Shown: positions 34,884 through 35,894 of the stretch, one piece after another | Numbering within the stretch: the first letter of the stretch is position 1 | Layout: every line of letters starts with the position of its first letter | Source: an uncultured Alistipes sp. | GTDB taxonomy: Bacteria > Bacteroidota > Bacteroidia > Bacteroidales > Rikenellaceae | Length of the DNA: 35,894 bases | Assembly (NCBI GenBank): GCA_947177225.1 | Contig: CAMWTS010000020.1 | Coordinates: 1 to 35,894, forward strand | Reading direction: 5' to 3' | Translations under genes and position numbers: made by a program | The notes under the pieces: generated by a model | Told to the model about the DNA's origin: nothing | The model's database searches: none | What the model saw: the letters and a program-made list of their open reading frames with translations, nothing else

Positions 34884-34922
34884 CCTCCTGAATATCTTCC
34901 AACGTCTCGCCCAAACCGCACG

Positions 34923-34952
34923 ACACGATGCGACAACTGTGTCGCGCCGTGT
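34923..34952. terminator. Hairpin after folA
   Basis: Nested pairing ACACG/CGTGT and GCGACA/TGTCGC (loop ACTG) lies 40 bases after the folA stop. No T tract follows, so it may be a stability element or a weak terminator. The rest of the 243-base gap up to 35126 holds only the promoter at 35076. Confidence 0.45.
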
Positions 34953-35075
34953 ACAGCCGCCCTCATTCCGTTTCATTCGCATCGTCTGTCGTCGGTTCAC
35001 CGGCCGTCCGAGGCTCCTTGCCGCCATAATCCGACGCTTGACCAGGAATCGCGAATCATAAATCGAAAATGGCTC

Positions 35076-35083
35076 TACCTTTG
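35076..35083 (+). promoter_or_regulatory. -7 element before the small secreted protein gene
   Basis: TACCTTTG, a perfect TAnnTTTG. No good TTTG at -33. The ATG follows at 35127, leaving a leader of about 40 bases. Confidence 0.55.
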
Positions 35084-35126
35084 CATAAACGACAGAGGTA
35101 AAACCATTTAATTTTATTATCGCATT

Positions 35127-35606
35127 ATGAAACGAGGATTATTTATCGCTCTGATAGCAAGCACAATGCTGTCGGGCATGGCAACGGCACAAAACAAATC
35201 GCAGCGAAACGACAAGACACAGACTCCCACCATCGAGCAGATCGCACGCCAAAAGACCGACAAGCAGACCAAAGAGCTGTCGCTCAACAACGATCAGGCC
35301 GAAAAACTCTATCAGGCCAATCTCCAAGACGCCAAAGCTCACAACAAGATGCGCGAGGACAAACGCAAATTCGAGGAGCAACAGCGTGCCGACATGCAGA
35401 AACATCGTGAGCAGCTTCGCACCTCTGCCGGCAAGATCCTGACTCCGGAACAGTATGCCAAGTGGGAGGCCTCGGAGAAGTCGCCCAAACGCGACGGCGA
35501 TTTCAAGCAGAGCCGACACAAAGGCTATCAGGGCAAACCAATGGGCTGCCAGGGGAAATGCGGCTCGAACAAGCAGGGCAAGCGTCAACCGCAAACCCAA
35601 CGATAA
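35127..35606 (+). CDS. Small secreted basic protein (DUF4890-like)
   Basis: A 159-residue protein with a clear signal peptide (cut near MATAQ). A helical, highly charged segment rich in Lys, Gln and Asp follows, containing KELSLNNDQAEKLYQANLQDAK and KILTPEQYAKWEA. That pattern resembles Bacteroidetes DUF4890 proteins and the periplasmic Spy/CpxP type of helical chaperone, although I cannot confirm homology. The C-terminus is basic with CQGKCGSNK. It has its own -7 element and a strong terminator, so it is monocistronic. Function is unknown. Confidence 0.65.
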   Translation: MKRGLFIALIASTMLSGMATAQNKSQRNDKTQTPTIEQIARQKTDKQTKELSLNNDQAEKLYQANLQDAKAHNKMREDKRKFEEQQRADMQKHREQLRTSAGKILTPEQYAKWEASEKSPKRDGDFKQSRHKGYQGKPMGCQGKCGSNKQGKRQPQTQR

Positions 35607-35663
35607 ACCAGACTACGACATGCACCACTCTCTTTGATCTGCCACCGTGCAGTATCGATCTTG

Positions 35664-35695
35664 AAAGCCTCCTTTGAAAAGGGGGCTTTTTTTTT
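35664..35695 (+). terminator. Intrinsic terminator
   Basis: Eleven-bp stem AAAGCCTCCTT/AAGGGGGCTTT with one G:T wobble, loop TGAA, then a run of Ts. It ends the small secreted protein gene about 60 bases earlier. Confidence 0.9.
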
Positions 35696-35754
35696 GGTTA
35701 CACACCTTTTTGCTATACTCCTTCCATGCGCCCACTCTCTGCGTTATTGCCACA

Positions 35755-35786
35755 CACAGATTGTCTCGCTTGCGCTCGAAATGACA
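35755..35786. repeat. Dispersed short repeat, copy B
   Basis: Nearly identical to 4658-4688 (CACAGATTG...CTCGAAATGACA). It lies directly before two further repeat units at 35793 and 35845, so the end of the window is a small repeat cluster. Confidence 0.6.
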
Positions 35787-35792
35787 ACCCGC

Positions 35793-35887
35793 TGTCACTC
35801 CGAGGGAGGGCATGCCCGACCGTAGGAGTCTCGCCATCTGTAATTGTCACTCCGAGGAGCCAAAGGCGACGTGGGAGTCTCGCTGTC
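35793..35887. repeat. Two units of a palindromic intergenic repeat
   Basis: Both units start TGTCACTCCGAG and end GGGAGTCTCGC or GGAGTCTCGC (35793-35833 and 35845-35884), with different middles. The outer parts are inverted-repeat-like (CACTCC/GGAGT). This matches the general form of widespread intergenic repeats of the TGTCATTCCGAG...GAATCTC type. The array may continue past the window edge. Confidence 0.6.
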
Positions 35888-35894
35888 ACAAGTG

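Noticed and set aside
1..35894. tRNA, rRNA, CRISPR array, integrase, transposase or prophage genes
   Set aside because: I looked on both strands and recognised none. The accessory character of the window comes only from the nucleoside locus and short repeats.

Overview
The window is about 35.9 kb of a high-GC Bacteroidales chromosome, most probably Rikenellaceae and Alistipes-like. The evidence is the Bacteroidetes promoter architecture (TTTG, about 20 bp, TAnnTTTG), the absence of clear Shine-Dalgarno sequences, a SusC/SusD polysaccharide-utilisation-type locus, a PorX-type type IX secretion regulator, and Bacteroidetes-restricted families resembling DUF4290 and DUF4890. No rRNA, tRNA, CRISPR array, transposase or prophage gene was recognised.

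Layout: positions 1-4533 hold housekeeping genes: adk (-), thiL (+), an outer-membrane beta-barrel gene and a cardiolipin synthase gene (both -), and greA (+). Positions 4871-19206 hold a seven-gene minus-strand operon. In transcription order it encodes a ribokinase, a sugar-transporter/nucleoside-hydrolase fusion, SusC, SusD, a fimbrillin-like surface lipoprotein, a calcineurin-like phosphoesterase lipoprotein, and an Ig-like plus putative propeller lipoprotein. A LacI-family regulator (19798-20826) is divergently encoded, and the region between them carries LacI-type operators. Beyond it lie an S9 peptidase lipoprotein (-), a NUDIX hydrolase and porX (+), a GT2 glycosyltransferase (-), a secreted UGSC-like protein and a phosphoglycolate-phosphatase-like HAD enzyme (+), a DNA-binding-domain-less sigma-54 activator (-), and a plus-strand run of a DUF4290 protein, a cysteine-less TlpA-like lipoprotein, an LpxH-like phosphoesterase, thyA, folA and a small secreted protein.

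The central system is the 4.9-20.8 kb locus. It resembles the ribose-utilisation (rus) systems described in Bacteroides but is rearranged. My model is that the surface phosphoesterase may strip phosphate from nucleotides or other phosphoesters and SusC/SusD import the resulting nucleosides. The nucleoside hydrolase domain, which charge distribution places in the periplasm, would free ribose; the permease fused to it would import the ribose, and the ribokinase would make ribose 5-phosphate. The LacI-type regulator would control the locus through sites overlapping the operon promoter. The domain assignments are strong; substrate identity and phosphoesterase specificity are inference.

Secondary points of interest are a UGSC-type CxxC protein with a signal peptide and a second large domain, a triplicated promoter module with a compensating inverted repeat upstream of the NUDIX gene, the sigma-54 activator with a degenerate receiver and an altered GAFTGA loop, a thioredoxin fold without its cysteines, and several families of short interspersed hairpin repeats at gene ends.
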